DNA of 64,000 nt. It comes from Bacillus sp. Marseille-Q1617 (lineage in GTDB: Bacteria > Bacillota > Bacilli > Bacillales > Bacillaceae_B). The notes below the pieces were generated by a model that saw nothing but the letters and a program-made list of their open reading frames with translations, made no database searches and was not told the DNA's origin. This document shows positions 18,310 to 27,905 of the stretch, piece by piece. The translations under genes were made by a program, and so were the position numbers. How positions within the stretch are numbered: position 1 is the stretch's first letter; each line of letters opens with the position of its first letter. The stretch lies in NCBI RefSeq assembly GCF_903645295.1, contig NZ_CAHJXM010000003.1, positions 124,001-188,000 of the forward strand, written 5' to 3'.

Positions 18310-19857
18310 TCAAACAATGAATCTGCGCAAAAACGGAATCCTGGCCAAGTCATTTTTCACGATGAGCTTCAAGGCGATGGAAAGGCCGGTGTACACAATC
18401 GTTGTGGAAATGACTCCAAACAGCAGCCTCCACATAAGGCCTTCATTCGTAAACAGCGTCAGGAATGAATAATGACCCCACAACCCCGAAGCAGCGAGGA
18501 CCAGGATGATTTTTACATAATCCCTGAGATAAATGGTCATCGGTATATATTTGAGAATGGTCATGAAATGAAGCAGGGTGACCAGCATGAAGCCAGTGAC
18601 GATTCCTAAAGCGGCTCCGTTGATCCCAAAAGCCGGCTGGGAGGCAAGAATGAAAATCACCGCGGTCTTTACGACTGCTCCGATCAGGCTGTTGACCATG
18701 GCTGCCCGTGCAAGATTCAAAGCCTGCAGCACCGCTTGCAGCGGTCCTTGATAATAATAAAACAGGAAGAATGGGGCCATGATCATGAGAAATGCCGCAC
18801 CGCTTTCACTGCCATACATGACCTGCATGAGAGGCTTAGCGTATATATACAAAATGACGACCGAGATACCCCCGGTGATCAGGCAAAAACGTAACGCCTG
18901 TTGCAGCCTGTGTTCAATCAACGAATAGTTTTTATTCGAATTTGCTTCACTGATCGCAGGCACCAATGACTGGGACAGGGATAACGTGACGAATGATGGC
19001 AAAAATAGGAGTGGGAGTGCGTAGCCTGTCAGTGAACCGTACTGTTTTGTAGCCATCGACGCTGCCACTCCTGCAATGGCAAGGCTGTGAGCGACGACGA
19101 TGGGTTCAAAAAACCAGGCGATCGACCCGATCATCCTGCTTCCTGTTGCAGGAAGGGCAACACTCATCAATTCATTGAAGGTGTGCCGTCCGTCTTTCAT
19201 CGATTTAAAGAAGTTCTTCCTTATTTTAAATTTCTTTCTTAATTTAAAACTGGCAAACAAATAAAGCAGTGAAGCAAGTTCTCCAAGTACGGAAGCCGCC
19301 ATGGCCGCAGCTGCAGCATATTCGATACCATATGGAAGGAATGTCTTCGTCAATACGGCAATGAATGTGATGCGGACTACTTGTTCGATGACTTGTGAGA
19401 TGGCAGACGGTTTCATATTCTGTCGGCCCTGGAAGTATCCTCTGATAACAGAAGAGATGGCCACGATCGGGATGATCGGGGCGATGGCGACAAGAGGATA
19501 ATAGATACGTTCATCCGTGAACAGTGTCTCAGTTAAATAGGGAGCCAGTAAGATTAGGGCAGGGGTGAATATCAAAGATAGGAGTAAAGTAGTGGATAGG
19601 GAGACAACCAAAATTCTTTTGACTTTCCGGATATCTCCTTTGGCTTCCGCCTCTGCAACATTCTTGGATATGGCTACAGGGAGTCCCAGCTGTGTGATGG
19701 TGATGACAAGAATCAAGGTCGGGAATGCCATCATGAATAGCCCTACGCCTTCTTCACCGATAAACCTGGCGACGACGATGCGATTGACAAAACCCAATAT
19801 TCTTGTAATAAAGGCTGCAACCATGAGGATGATTGTACCTTTAAGAAACTTTGACAT
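18310..19857 (-). CDS. spoVB: Stage V sporulation protein B (MATE/MVF-type flippase)
   Basis: A 515-residue polytopic protein with about 14 membrane helices of the polysaccharide transporter/MurJ-like superfamily (N-terminus KFLKGTIILMVAAFITRILG; GFVNRIVVARFIGEEGVGLF). SpoVB is required for spore cortex synthesis and is thought to move lipid-linked cell-wall precursors. I take ATG at 19857, where homologues start; a longer frame to 19929 adds a non-conserved leader. The ribosome site is weak (GGCAGGGAA). The gene is divergent from comN, in its B. subtilis position before secDF. Confidence 0.93.
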   Translation of the reverse strand: MSKFLKGTIILMVAAFITRILGFVNRIVVARFIGEEGVGLFMMAFPTLILVITITQLGLPVAISKNVAEAEAKGDIRKVKRILVVSLSTTLLLSLIFTPALILLAPYLTETLFTDERIYYPLVAIAPIIPIVAISSVIRGYFQGRQNMKPSAISQVIEQVVRITFIAVLTKTFLPYGIEYAAAAAMAASVLGELASLLYLFASFKLRKKFKIRKNFFKSMKDGRHTFNELMSVALPATGSRMIGSIAWFFEPIVVAHSLAIAGVAASMATKQYGSLTGYALPLLFLPSFVTLSLSQSLVPAISEANSNKNYSLIEHRLQQALRFCLITGGISVVILYIYAKPLMQVMYGSESGAAFLMIMAPFFLFYYYQGPLQAVLQALNLARAAMVNSLIGAVVKTAVIFILASQPAFGINGAALGIVTGFMLVTLLHFMTILKYIPMTIYLRDYVKIILVLAASGLWGHYSFLTLFTNEGLMWRLLFGVISTTIVYTGLSIALKLIVKNDLARIPFLRRFIV

Positions 19858-19988
19858 AAAATTCCCTGCCTTCTCAAAATTGGTATTATCGTATACAATA
19901 ATGTATATGCAGGCATGTGGACAAAGCATGACAAGTTGTACATAATTCTGGCTAATTGTGATAGGTTAGCCCTAGGCGGTGACGAGGA

Positions 19989-20306
19989 ATGAAAGCAAAT
20001 CAGCATCCTTACGATCGTTTTTATGATTCATTAGAACCAGCACTTTCAAGTAAAGTGGAAGAGTTCGAAATATTGGGATATGGCAAGGCGAACGTGGAAC
20101 GGCTTTGGGCTTATTTGACTAAAAAGAAGTGGAAGAAGCCTGAGGTGGACGTGATGCTTTTTCAATTGGTAAGTGACGTCCTGTCAGTCAAGCCGGGAGA
20201 ATACATGAGCTTTGAAACGGTGGAAGCGTACCGTTCCCCTAATTGGTTCGAGGATATCAATGAAGAGGAATTAAATGCACTTTTGCGTCCAGGGAAGAAA
20301 AGGTAA
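19989..20306 (+). CDS. comN: Post-transcriptional regulator ComN (YrzD)
   Basis: A 105-residue acidic protein with recognisable ComN segments (HPYDRFYDSLEPALSSKVEEF, YGKANVERLWAYLTKKKWKK). In B. subtilis ComN promotes accumulation of comE operon mRNA and interacts with DivIVA. It lies between divergent spoVB and secDF, as in B. subtilis. The start ATG follows GAGGA closely. Function is inferred from the family. Confidence 0.85.
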   Translation: MKANQHPYDRFYDSLEPALSSKVEEFEILGYGKANVERLWAYLTKKKWKKPEVDVMLFQLVSDVLSVKPGEYMSFETVEAYRSPNWFEDINEEELNALLRPGKKR

Positions 20307-20322
20307 ATTGTCTGAAATTTAA

Positions 20323-20351
20323 TTGACACTCCTTTGATTCTCATAGATAAT
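20323..20351 (+). promoter_or_regulatory. Sigma-A promoter of secDF
   Basis: TTGACA (20323-20328) and GATAAT (20346-20351) have a 17-bp spacer and lie about 77 bp before the secDF start. Confidence 0.75.
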
Positions 20352-20427
20352 GAGTATGGATTTATCGGGAATATAATAGAGTCATTTTTATCATGTGGTG
20401 AAAAACGGCAAGGAGGATTTATACATA

Positions 20428-22692
20428 ATGGTAAAGCGCGGCCGAATAATCGCCTTCTTTTTACTTGTGTTTTTACTTGCAGGTACTATGGGAGGAACAG
20501 CAAAAAGCATCCTGGACAACATTAAATTAGGGTTGGACCTTCAGGGTGGTTTCGAAGTACTATATGAAGTCCAGCCCCTTAAAGATGGGCAGAAAATAAC
20601 GAAAGAAACAGTCTCGAATACTGCAGATGCACTGGACAAGCGTATCAACGTCCTCGGTGTCAGTGAACCGAATATCCAAATTGAAGACGGAAATCGGATC
20701 CGTGTTCAGTTAGCTGGTGTAGAGGATCAGAATCAAGCGAGGGAAATCCTGTCCACGCAGGCAAACCTCACGTTCCGGGACGTAAATGACAAGGTCCGCC
20801 TTGATGGTTCCGATCTGGTCTCCGGAGCGGCAAAACAAACGTTTGATGAACAGAACAATCCGATCGTTTCCCTTAAATTAAAGGATCGTGAAAAGTTCTA
20901 TCAATTGACAAAAGATATTCAGGGAATGGCTCCTGAGAATCAACTGGTCATCTGGCTTGATTATGAAGAGGGGAAAGATTCTTATAAAGAAGAAGCGGGT
21001 AAACAAGATCCCAAGTTCTTATCCGCTCCTGCAGTAAGCAAACCAATCAACTCAGATGAAGTCATCATTGAAGGTAATTTCACAGTGGAAGAAGCACAGA
21101 ATCTGGCATCCCTCTTAAATGCAGGTGCACTACCTGTTAAATTGGATGAAATCTATTCCACTTCCGTCGGGGCACAATTCGGTCAGCAGGCCCTTGATAA
21201 GACAGTACTGGCGGGGATTATCGGAATCTCGATCATTTTCTTATTCATGATTGCTTATTACCGTTTCCCTGGTCTGATAGCGACCATCACGCTGTCGGTT
21301 TACATTTATCTTGTTCTGTTGATTTTTGATCTAATGAACGGGGTATTGACGCTGCCGGGTATTGCAGCCGTCATTCTCGGTGTCGGGATGGCAGTCGATG
21401 CGAATATCATTACGTATGAAAGAATAAAAGAAGAGATGAAAGTGGGTAAACCGATCCGTTCGGCTTTCCAGGCAGGAAATAAATCTTCCTTCTTAACGAT
21501 TTTGGATGCGAATGTAACCACCATACTTGCTGCTTCTGTACTATTCATGTATGGGACTAGCTCTGTAAAGGGATTTGCGACGATGCTGATCGTCAGTATC
21601 CTGACGAGCTTTATTACAGCTGTTTGGGGATCACGTCTATTGCTCAGCCTGTGGGTCCACAGTAAATTCTTTAATAAAAAGCCGGGCTGGTTCGGAGTGA
21701 AGAAGAGTGAAATCAAGGATCTGGCTGAGAACTATGATACACTCGACCTCCCTACCAAGTTTGACCGTTTCGATTTTGCGAAGCAGCGCAAGAAGTTCTT
21801 TGCTTTTTCAGGAATTTTGATAACTGCGGGTATCCTGATTCTCCTCATTTTCAAGCTGAACCTTGGAATTGACTTTATCAGCGGATCTCGAATGCAGATC
21901 CTTGCAGAGGAAAGCCTGACAACTGAAGAAGTAAAGAAAGAATTGGAAGAAGTCAAATTGTCTTCTGATGATATAGTGATTTCAGGGGATAAGCAGAATG
22001 TTGCAGTCGTCCGTTATACGGAAGATCTCAGTAAAGGTGATATTGCCAAGTTGAAAGATCATTTCAATGGTCTTTACGGTGCAGAGCCGAGCATCAGTAC
22101 GGTTTCACCTGTCATTGGTAAGGAACTTGCCAAAAATGCGATGATTGCAGTTGCCATTGCATCCATCGGCATCATCATTTATGTAACGTTCCGTTTTGAA
22201 TGGAGAATGGCTTTGGCATCCATCGCGGCACTCTTGCATGATGCATTCTTTATCATCGCTTTCTTCAGTTTGACAAGGCTTGAGGTAGATATCACATTCA
22301 TTGCAGCGGTCTTGACGATTGTGGGGTATTCGATCAATGATACGATCGTTACCTTTGACCGTATAAGGGAAAACCTCCATAAAAAGCGCCGCTTGAAATC
22401 AGAAGAAGATATCGAAGATGTGGTCAACCAGAGTCTGCGCCAAACGATGGGCCGCTCAGTAAACACCGTCTTGACCGTAGTCTTCGCTGTCATTGCGCTC
22501 CTGATTTTCGGAAGCGAATCGATTCTGAACTTCTCGATTGCATTATTGGTAGGTTTGATTGCTGGTACCTATTCTTCAGTATTCATTGCATCCCAATTGT
22601 GGCTGGTCATGAAGAAAAAGGAACTGAAGAAAAAAGGGACGATCAAAACAGTGAAAGAAAAGAAAAAGTGGTCGGACGAACCACAAGTTTAA
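20428..22692 (+). CDS. secDF: Protein translocase SecDF (fused SecD and SecF)
   Basis: A 754-residue RND-superfamily protein in which SecD and SecF are joined in one chain, as in Bacillus. SecD features are LGLDLQGGFEVLYEV, the P1 ectodomain (about 60-240) and GVGMAVDANIITYERIKEE. The SecF half restarts near residue 450 with LGIDFISGSRMQI and has GYSINDTIVTFDRIREN. There are about 12 membrane helices. It uses the proton-motive force to assist late steps of Sec export. ATG at 20428 follows AAGGAGGA; an upstream in-frame start at 20395 lies before that site. Confidence 0.97.
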   Translation: MVKRGRIIAFFLLVFLLAGTMGGTAKSILDNIKLGLDLQGGFEVLYEVQPLKDGQKITKETVSNTADALDKRINVLGVSEPNIQIEDGNRIRVQLAGVEDQNQAREILSTQANLTFRDVNDKVRLDGSDLVSGAAKQTFDEQNNPIVSLKLKDREKFYQLTKDIQGMAPENQLVIWLDYEEGKDSYKEEAGKQDPKFLSAPAVSKPINSDEVIIEGNFTVEEAQNLASLLNAGALPVKLDEIYSTSVGAQFGQQALDKTVLAGIIGISIIFLFMIAYYRFPGLIATITLSVYIYLVLLIFDLMNGVLTLPGIAAVILGVGMAVDANIITYERIKEEMKVGKPIRSAFQAGNKSSFLTILDANVTTILAASVLFMYGTSSVKGFATMLIVSILTSFITAVWGSRLLLSLWVHSKFFNKKPGWFGVKKSEIKDLAENYDTLDLPTKFDRFDFAKQRKKFFAFSGILITAGILILLIFKLNLGIDFISGSRMQILAEESLTTEEVKKELEEVKLSSDDIVISGDKQNVAVVRYTEDLSKGDIAKLKDHFNGLYGAEPSISTVSPVIGKELAKNAMIAVAIASIGIIIYVTFRFEWRMALASIAALLHDAFFIIAFFSLTRLEVDITFIAAVLTIVGYSINDTIVTFDRIRENLHKKRRLKSEEDIEDVVNQSLRQTMGRSVNTVLTVVFAVIALLIFGSESILNFSIALLVGLIAGTYSSVFIASQLWLVMKKKELKKKGTIKTVKEKKKWSDEPQV

Positions 22693-22708
22693 TAGCAATA
22701 AAAGCAAA

Positions 22709-22737
22709 GATCCAGGGCATCCCTGGATCTTTTTCTT
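22709..22737 (+). terminator. Intrinsic terminator of secDF
   Basis: A perfect 9-bp stem, GATCCAGGG / CCCTGGATC, with loop CAT, followed by TTTTTCTTT. Confidence 0.9.
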
Positions 22738-22805
22738 TGGCGATTAAGTCGCGTTTTTTTACGGAGTTAGGTTACAATAGTAAGGTAGTAGAAGGAGGTT
22801 ACTTC

Positions 22806-23732
22806 ATGAATCCTGAAGATCGTTTTAAAAAAGCTGAATTCGCTGCTATGGTTGGAATTGTCGGGAATATACTTCTTGCCCTTATCAAATGGTGGGCGGG
22901 AGCAGCCGGAAACAGCCGTGCGCTGATTGCAGATGCCGTTCATTCTGCTTCGGATGTAGCGGGATCCCTGGCTGTCTATATCGGTCTGCGTGCAGCAAAG
23001 CAGCCTCCTGACAAGGATCACCCCTATGGGCACGGAAAAGCGGAATCGATCGCAGCAATCATTGTCGCAGTCTTATTATTTTTAGTGGGCATTGAAATCG
23101 GCAAATCGTCCATCGAATCATTTTTTCATCCCTTGACTCCTCCTGGGATGATTGCGATTTATGCTGTCATATTTTCCATTATAGTAAAAGAAGCGATGTT
23201 TCAATATAAATATCGTTTGGGTAAAAGGTTAAAGAGTGATGCCTTGATTGTGAATGCATACGAGCACCGCTCAGACGTTTTCTCTTCAATAGCTGCTCTA
23301 ATCGGGATTTCAGCTTCCATCCTGGGCGGGAAACTGGAGATCGGGTGGCTGGTATATGCAGATCCGGTAGCAGGGTTGTTTGTCGCACTTCTCGTGCTGA
23401 AAATGGCCTGGCATCTGGGCAAGGAATCCATACATAATACACTGGATCACGTCCTCCATGAAGAGGATATCGTTCCTTTACGGAAAATCGTTGAAACCGT
23501 GCCCGACGTAAAGGAAATAAACGAATTGCATGCCAGGGAGCATGGACATTATGTCATCATTGACCTGAAGATCAGTGTAGATCCCTCTATGACAGTCGAG
23601 GCCGGGCATCGGGTAGGAAAAGCCGTGAAGAAGAAACTGATGGAAGAATCAAATGTAAATGACGTATTTGTTCATATCAACCCATATAATTCAACAGAAG
23701 GAGACTCAGGGGATTCGGTTGACTTAATGTAG
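22806..23732 (+). CDS. Cation diffusion facilitator family transporter
   Basis: A 308-residue CDF protein with about six membrane helices and a C-terminal cytoplasmic domain. Metal-site motifs are ALIADAVHSASDVAG (helix 2), DKDHPYGHGKAE and AYEHRSDVFSS (helix 5). The family exports divalent metals (Zn, Mn, Fe, Co) against protons; which metal cannot be told here. ATG at 22806 has AGAAGGAGG upstream. Only 11 bp separate it from the LapA-like gene, so they are probably cotranscribed. Confidence 0.9.
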   Translation: MNPEDRFKKAEFAAMVGIVGNILLALIKWWAGAAGNSRALIADAVHSASDVAGSLAVYIGLRAAKQPPDKDHPYGHGKAESIAAIIVAVLLFLVGIEIGKSSIESFFHPLTPPGMIAIYAVIFSIIVKEAMFQYKYRLGKRLKSDALIVNAYEHRSDVFSSIAALIGISASILGGKLEIGWLVYADPVAGLFVALLVLKMAWHLGKESIHNTLDHVLHEEDIVPLRKIVETVPDVKEINELHAREHGHYVIIDLKISVDPSMTVEAGHRVGKAVKKKLMEESNVNDVFVHINPYNSTEGDSGDSVDLM

Positions 23733-23743
23733 GAGGAGATAAC

Positions 23744-24079
23744 ATGAAATTTCAATGGACATTACTTTTGGGGATATCTTTTGCACTGATCGTTGCGGTA
23801 TTTGCGGTCATCAATGTCGATCCGGTTACCGTCAATTATTTATTCGGCGAGGCTGAATGGCCGCTGATCCTCGTTATACTAGGATCTGTCCTGATGGGCG
23901 GCATCATCATCGGTTCCGTCGGTCTTTTCCGGCTGTATGTCGTCCAGCGTAAAGTCAAAGCATTGGAAAAAGAGAACCTCCTTCTAAGGGAGCAGGCAGA
24001 AAAGAAGCATGTAGAAAAAAAGAAAGAGACTTCTTTAAAAAAGCAGGCACCGGATTCGATAGGGGAAACCGGAGAATAA
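23744..24079 (+). CDS. LapA domain (DUF1049) membrane protein, YrvD-like
   Basis: A 111-residue protein with two membrane helices (TLLLGISFALIVAVFAVIN and LILVILGSVLMGGIIIGSV), the LapA motif VNVDPVTVNYLFGEAEWPL-type, and a basic coiled-coil tail (KVKALEKENLLLREQAEKK). LapA-domain proteins take part in lipopolysaccharide assembly in proteobacteria; the Gram-positive role is unknown. The position before recJ matches yrvD. A strong terminator follows. Confidence 0.82.
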   Translation: MKFQWTLLLGISFALIVAVFAVINVDPVTVNYLFGEAEWPLILVILGSVLMGGIIIGSVGLFRLYVVQRKVKALEKENLLLREQAEKKHVEKKKETSLKKQAPDSIGETGE

Positions 24080-24116
24080 CAAAAGAGACTGGGACGGAAG
24101 TGTTTTAGTCTAAGTA

Positions 24117-24172
24117 AAACCCGAACTAATTTGCAATTTAGGAAGCAAATTAGTTCGGGTTTTTAATTTTTT
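24117..24172 (+). terminator. Strong terminator after the LapA-like gene
   Basis: A near-perfect 18-bp stem (AAACCCGAACTAATTTGC with its complement) and a 10-nt loop, followed by TTTTTAATTTTTT. Repeat copy B starts 28 bp later. Confidence 0.93.
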
Positions 24173-24199
24173 CAAATGTTCATATAGATTTAGGTCTTC

Positions 24200-24336
24200 C
24201 CAGCGGTTGATTGGAGTGCAAGACGAAGACTCCTGCGGGAAGAGTAGCTAATGTGAGACCCCGCAGGAGCGAAGGCGACGAGGAGGCTCACGGGCTACCC
24301 GCGGAAAGCGAAGTCTTGCACGGAAATCATTAGCGG
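24200..24336 (+). repeat. Dispersed inverted-repeat element, copy B (simple form)
   Basis: A 137-bp element from CCAGCGGTTGATTGGAGTG to GCACGGAAATCATTAGCGG. It has arms TGCAAGAC / GTCTTGCA, an inner pair CTCCTGCGGG / CCCGCAGGAG, and no 122-bp module. With the terminator and the recJ promoter it fills the 403-bp gap. Confidence 0.9.
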
Positions 24337-24430
24337 CATTAAGAGTCTATACTGAAATTGTTTGTTTTTTATGATGGTTTTTTAGTTTGTCCCAGCCGCA
24401 TTTTTGTTTTGTTTTCCTAAGTTGGAGAGA

Positions 24431-24459
24431 TTGAAACACCTCCCTCATTTTTGTATAAT
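24431..24459 (+). promoter_or_regulatory. Sigma-A promoter of recJ-apt
   Basis: TTGAAA (24431-24436) and a consensus TATAAT (24454-24459) are separated by 17 bp, 24 bp before the recJ ATG. Confidence 0.8.
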
Positions 24460-24482
24460 AAGTAAGGCTGAGGAGTGAACGT

Positions 24483-26849
24483 ATGTTAAATTCTAAAACA
24501 CGCTGGATGATTGCAGAATCGGACCAGCAAAAGATAGAAGAACTTGAAAGAGAATTAAAAATACCATCGCTTGTTGCGAAATTATTAGTGAACCGAGACT
24601 TGAAGAACGTAGAAGAAGCTCGGGATTTTTTGTTTGATACAGGTGATTCTTTTCATGATCCATTTTTATTCAATGATATGAAAAAAGCAGTCGAACGCAT
24701 ACAGAATGCAATTGAAAACCAGGAAAGAATCCTGGTATACGGGGATTATGATGCCGATGGAGTCAGCAGTACGTCTGTGATGATGACTGTTCTTCGTGAT
24801 ATAGGTGCCGAGGTGGAATTTTATATTCCAAACCGCTTCAGTGAAGGCTATGGTCCGAACGAAGCAGCATTCCGCTGGGCAAAGGATGAAGGGTTTACGG
24901 TGATCATTACGGTCGATACTGGGATATCAGCCGTACATGAAGCAAAAATAGCCAGGGAATTGGGTGTTGATTTGATCATCACGGACCACCATGAACCGGG
25001 TCCTGTCCTGCCTGAAGCACATTCCATCATCCACCCTAAGATAGAAGGCTCAGAATATCCATTCGAAGACCTTGCAGGAGTAGGGGTAGCCTTCAAGCTT
25101 GCCCATGCTTTATATGGAGAACTTCCCGCCCATCTCCTTGATCTTGCCGCGATTGGGACGATTGCTGATCTGGTGCCGCTCCGCGGGGAAAATCGGATCC
25201 TTGCTAAGCGGGGAATCGCAAAGCTCCGTGTAACGGAACGCAAAGGGATAAAAGCTTTATGCAAAGTGGCAAATTCCCACCAGCATGAAATGACGGAAGA
25301 GTCGATCGGTTTTATGATTGCTCCCCGCATCAATGCGGTTGGACGTTTGGGAGACGCAGATCCTGCAGTGGATCTCATGTTAACGGAAGATGAAGAAGAA
25401 GCGAAAGCCCTGGCTGTAGAAATCGATTCGCTCAATAAGGAAAGACAAGCCATTGTGACTGAGATGACACAAGAAGCGATAGAGATGGTGGAGAATGATT
25501 TTCCTCTGGATGACAACTCTGTACTCGTGATCGGCAAAGAAGGATGGAATTCCGGGGTTGTTGGGATCGTGGCATCAAGATTAGTAGATAAATTCTATCG
25601 TCCTACTATTGTGTTGAGCTTTGACTCTGAAAAAGGGATGGCAAAGGGCTCCGCCAGAAGCATTGTCGGCTTTGATTTATTTAAAAGCTTATCAAAATGC
25701 CGTGATATCCTGCCGCATTTCGGCGGACATCCGATGGCGGCCGGTATGACATTGGAGCTTGACCGCGTGGGTGAGCTTAGAAATAGACTCAATGAAATTG
25801 CTGAAAGTGAATTGACGGAAGAAGATTTTATTCCCGTCACGGTAATGGATGCAGCAGTCAAAATGGAAGAGATTACAATCGAATCGATCGAGAAGCTCTC
25901 GCTTCTCGCTCCGTTTGGGATGCAAAATCCCAAACCAAAGTGGGTCATCGAAAATGTTTCGATTGAACACTATAAAAAAATTGGATCGAATCAAAATCAT
26001 CTTAAAGTAGTGCTGGGGGATGAAGCCAATAAATTGGACGGCGTCGGTTTTGGTCTGGGAGAACTCGCTGATCATATCACACCGTTTTCAGATGCCTCCA
26101 TCATTGGTGAATTATCGATCAATGAGTGGAATAATCGGAAGAAACCCCAGATCTTCCTGCATGATATTAAAATCGATCAATGGCAGCTCTTTGATGTACG
26201 CGGAATAAGGCAAGTCGATAAATGGGAAAAGCATGTTCCCGGAGAAAACAAAAAGATCTTTTGTTTCCATTCATCAACTCTTGAGAAGCTGAATATGAAA
26301 GATCGGAAGGACATTCATCTGGTAGAAGATGCTGAATCACTGAATGAGGTATCGATTGATGGTGGAAGCGTCGTGTTCCTGGATATGCCTGCCTCAATGG
26401 ACCTGGTGAAAGCCATCGTTGGAAAAGGCAAGCCTCACCGCATTTATGCCCATTTCTTCCAGGATGAAGATCATTTCTTCAGTACGATGCCCACCCGTGA
26501 CCATTTCAAATGGTATTATGCCTTTTTAACAAAGCGGGGCTCGTTCGATTTAAACAAGCATGGCGATGATCTTGCAAAATATAAAGGCTGGTCGAAAGAA
26601 ACAATAGATTTCATGTCACAGGTGTTTTTTGAATTGAAGTTTGTTACAATAGACAATGGATTTATTTCTCTTAATCCTGTTAAAACCAAGAAAGACTTAT
26701 CAGAGTCCACGGCGTATCAGAAGAAACAGCAGCAATACGAACTTGAAAACGAGTTGTTATATTCTTCTTACAACGAGTTGAAGGCTTGGTTTAATGAGAG
26801 GATAAAAGAGTCCGTTACATTTGAGGAGGAAGTAGAAGCATGGACTTAA
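24483..26849 (+). CDS. recJ: Single-stranded-DNA-specific exonuclease RecJ
   Basis: A 788-residue DHH-family nuclease. Its N-terminal core holds [21 protein letters not shown] and ITDHHEPGP; the DHHA1 region has [15 protein letters not shown]-terminal extension of about 200 residues is characteristic of the Bacillus form and contacts repair partners. RecJ degrades 5' single-stranded ends in recombination and replication restart. Its last 10 bases overlap apt, and the ribosome site for apt (GAGGAGG) lies inside recJ, so the two are translationally coupled. Confidence 0.97.
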   Translation: MLNSKTRWMIAESDQQKIEELERELKIPSLVAKLLVNRDLKNVEEARDFLFDTGDSFHDPFLFNDMKKAVERIQNAIENQERILVYGDYDADGVSSTSVMMTVLRDIGAEVEFYIPNRFSEGYGPNEAAFRWAKDEGFTVIITVDTGISAVHEAKIARELGVDLIITDHHEPGPVLPEAHSIIHPKIEGSEYPFEDLAGVGVAFKLAHALYGELPAHLLDLAAIGTIADLVPLRGENRILAKRGIAKLRVTERKGIKALCKVANSHQHEMTEESIGFMIAPRINAVGRLGDADPAVDLMLTEDEEEAKALAVEIDSLNKERQAIVTEMTQEAIEMVENDFPLDDNSVLVIGKEGWNSGVVGIVASRLVDKFYRPTIVLSFDSEKGMAKGSARSIVGFDLFKSLSKCRDILPHFGGHPMAAGMTLELDRVGELRNRLNEIAESELTEEDFIPVTVMDAAVKMEEITIESIEKLSLLAPFGMQNPKPKWVIENVSIEHYKKIGSNQNHLKVVLGDEANKLDGVGFGLGELADHITPFSDASIIGELSINEWNNRKKPQIFLHDIKIDQWQLFDVRGIRQVDKWEKHVPGENKKIFCFHSSTLEKLNMKDRKDIHLVEDAESLNEVSIDGGSVVFLDMPASMDLVKAIVGKGKPHRIYAHFFQDEDHFFSTMPTRDHFKWYYAFLTKRGSFDLNKHGDDLAKYKGWSKETIDFMSQVFFELKFVTIDNGFISLNPVKTKKDLSESTAYQKKQQQYELENELLYSSYNELKAWFNERIKESVTFEEEVEAWT

Positions 26850-27352
26850 AACAATATGTTACAATCGTTGAAAACTGGCCTAAAGAAGGGATCAAATTCA
26901 AAGATATCACCACACTCATGGATAATGGTGATGCTTATAGATATGCTACAGACCAAATCGTAGAATACGCAAAAGAAAAACAAATCGACCTGGTAGTGGG
27001 ACCGGAAGCAAGAGGATTCATCATCGGATGTCCGGTAGCATATGCGTTGGGCGTAGGTTTTGCACCGGTACGCAAACCGGGTAAACTGCCTCGTGAAACG
27101 ATCAAGAAAGAGTATGGATTGGAATATGGCAAAGATGCTCTGACGATCCATAAGGATGCGATCAAGCCAGGTCAGCGAGTACTTATCACAGACGACCTCC
27201 TTGCAACAGGCGGTACGATAGAAGCAACGATCAAGCTTGTTGAAGAACTTGGCGGTATCGTGGCAGGATGTGCATTCCTCATTGAACTCACATACCTAGA
27301 CGGCCGTGATAAACTCGAAGGATATGACGTCCTTACACTAATGCAATACTAA
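26840..27352 (+). CDS. apt: Adenine phosphoribosyltransferase
   Basis: A 170-residue type I phosphoribosyltransferase with the PRPP motif [14 protein letters not shown] and the purine-binding [18 protein letters not shown] segment. It salvages adenine to AMP. It overlaps recJ by 10 bp and is followed by a terminator, so recJ-apt forms a unit separate from relA, which has its own promoter at 27815-27843. Confidence 0.97.
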   Translation: MDLKQYVTIVENWPKEGIKFKDITTLMDNGDAYRYATDQIVEYAKEKQIDLVVGPEARGFIIGCPVAYALGVGFAPVRKPGKLPRETIKKEYGLEYGKDALTIHKDAIKPGQRVLITDDLLATGGTIEATIKLVEELGGIVAGCAFLIELTYLDGRDKLEGYDVLTLMQY

Positions 27353-27401
27353 TCGTTTACATTCTTTCATCACCGTCAATACTACACATAAACGAATCCA
27401 T

Positions 27402-27437
27402 AAGGGACTGGCATGCCGAAATGTCAGCCCTTTTTTA
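27402..27437 (+). terminator. Intrinsic terminator of recJ-apt
   Basis: AAGGGACTGGCAT pairs with ATGTCAGCCCTT (one bulged base, one G-T pair) around a short loop and is followed by TTTTTT. Confidence 0.8.
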
Positions 27438-27561
27438 TATATTTGATTATGTTTTCAAAAATAAGATTGATAAAGTCTATGCTTTTATTACGCAGATAAA
27501 ATATTTGATGGGTACATTCTAAATTCAACTATGCTTATGATAACTTCAATATTTAGTACTT

Positions 27562-27744
27562 CCAGCTGTTGGTTGAAGTGCAAGACGAAGACTCCTATCA
27601 GAAAAGCGGAAGTGCTTTGCTCAGAGGCATATGACACCTGCCTCTAAGCTCTGCAACTGGACAGTTAACTCTCCTTACGAAGCGACAAGGAGGCTCACGG
27701 GTCACCCGCGGGAAAGCGAAGTCTTCCACTGAAATCAAAAGCGG
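27562..27744 (+). repeat. Dispersed inverted-repeat element, copy C (shortened inner module)
   Basis: The outer arms are CCAGCTGTTGGTTGAAGTG and ACTGAAATCAAAAGCGG, more diverged than in A, B and D. The inner module (27600-27663) has the same orientation as in copy D but lacks about 58 central bases. With the apt terminator and relA promoter it accounts for the 541-bp gap. Confidence 0.85.
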
Positions 27745-27814
27745 TATTAATAGTGATTGAATTCGACTTATTTCGACAAAATTAGATGAAATCTGAGAAT
27801 TTTACCCTAAACAC

Positions 27815-27843
27815 TTTACAGAACCTTAATTTTTTTTGATAAT
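27815..27843 (+). promoter_or_regulatory. Sigma-A promoter of relA
   Basis: TTTACA (27815-27820) and GATAAT (27838-27843) are separated by 17 bp, about 60 bp before the relA ATG. Confidence 0.65.
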
Positions 27844-27905
27844 AGTAACAATCATTAAAATTGAAACAGCACTGAAAATTTTTAAATATAAAGGTGATTT
27901 TGATC

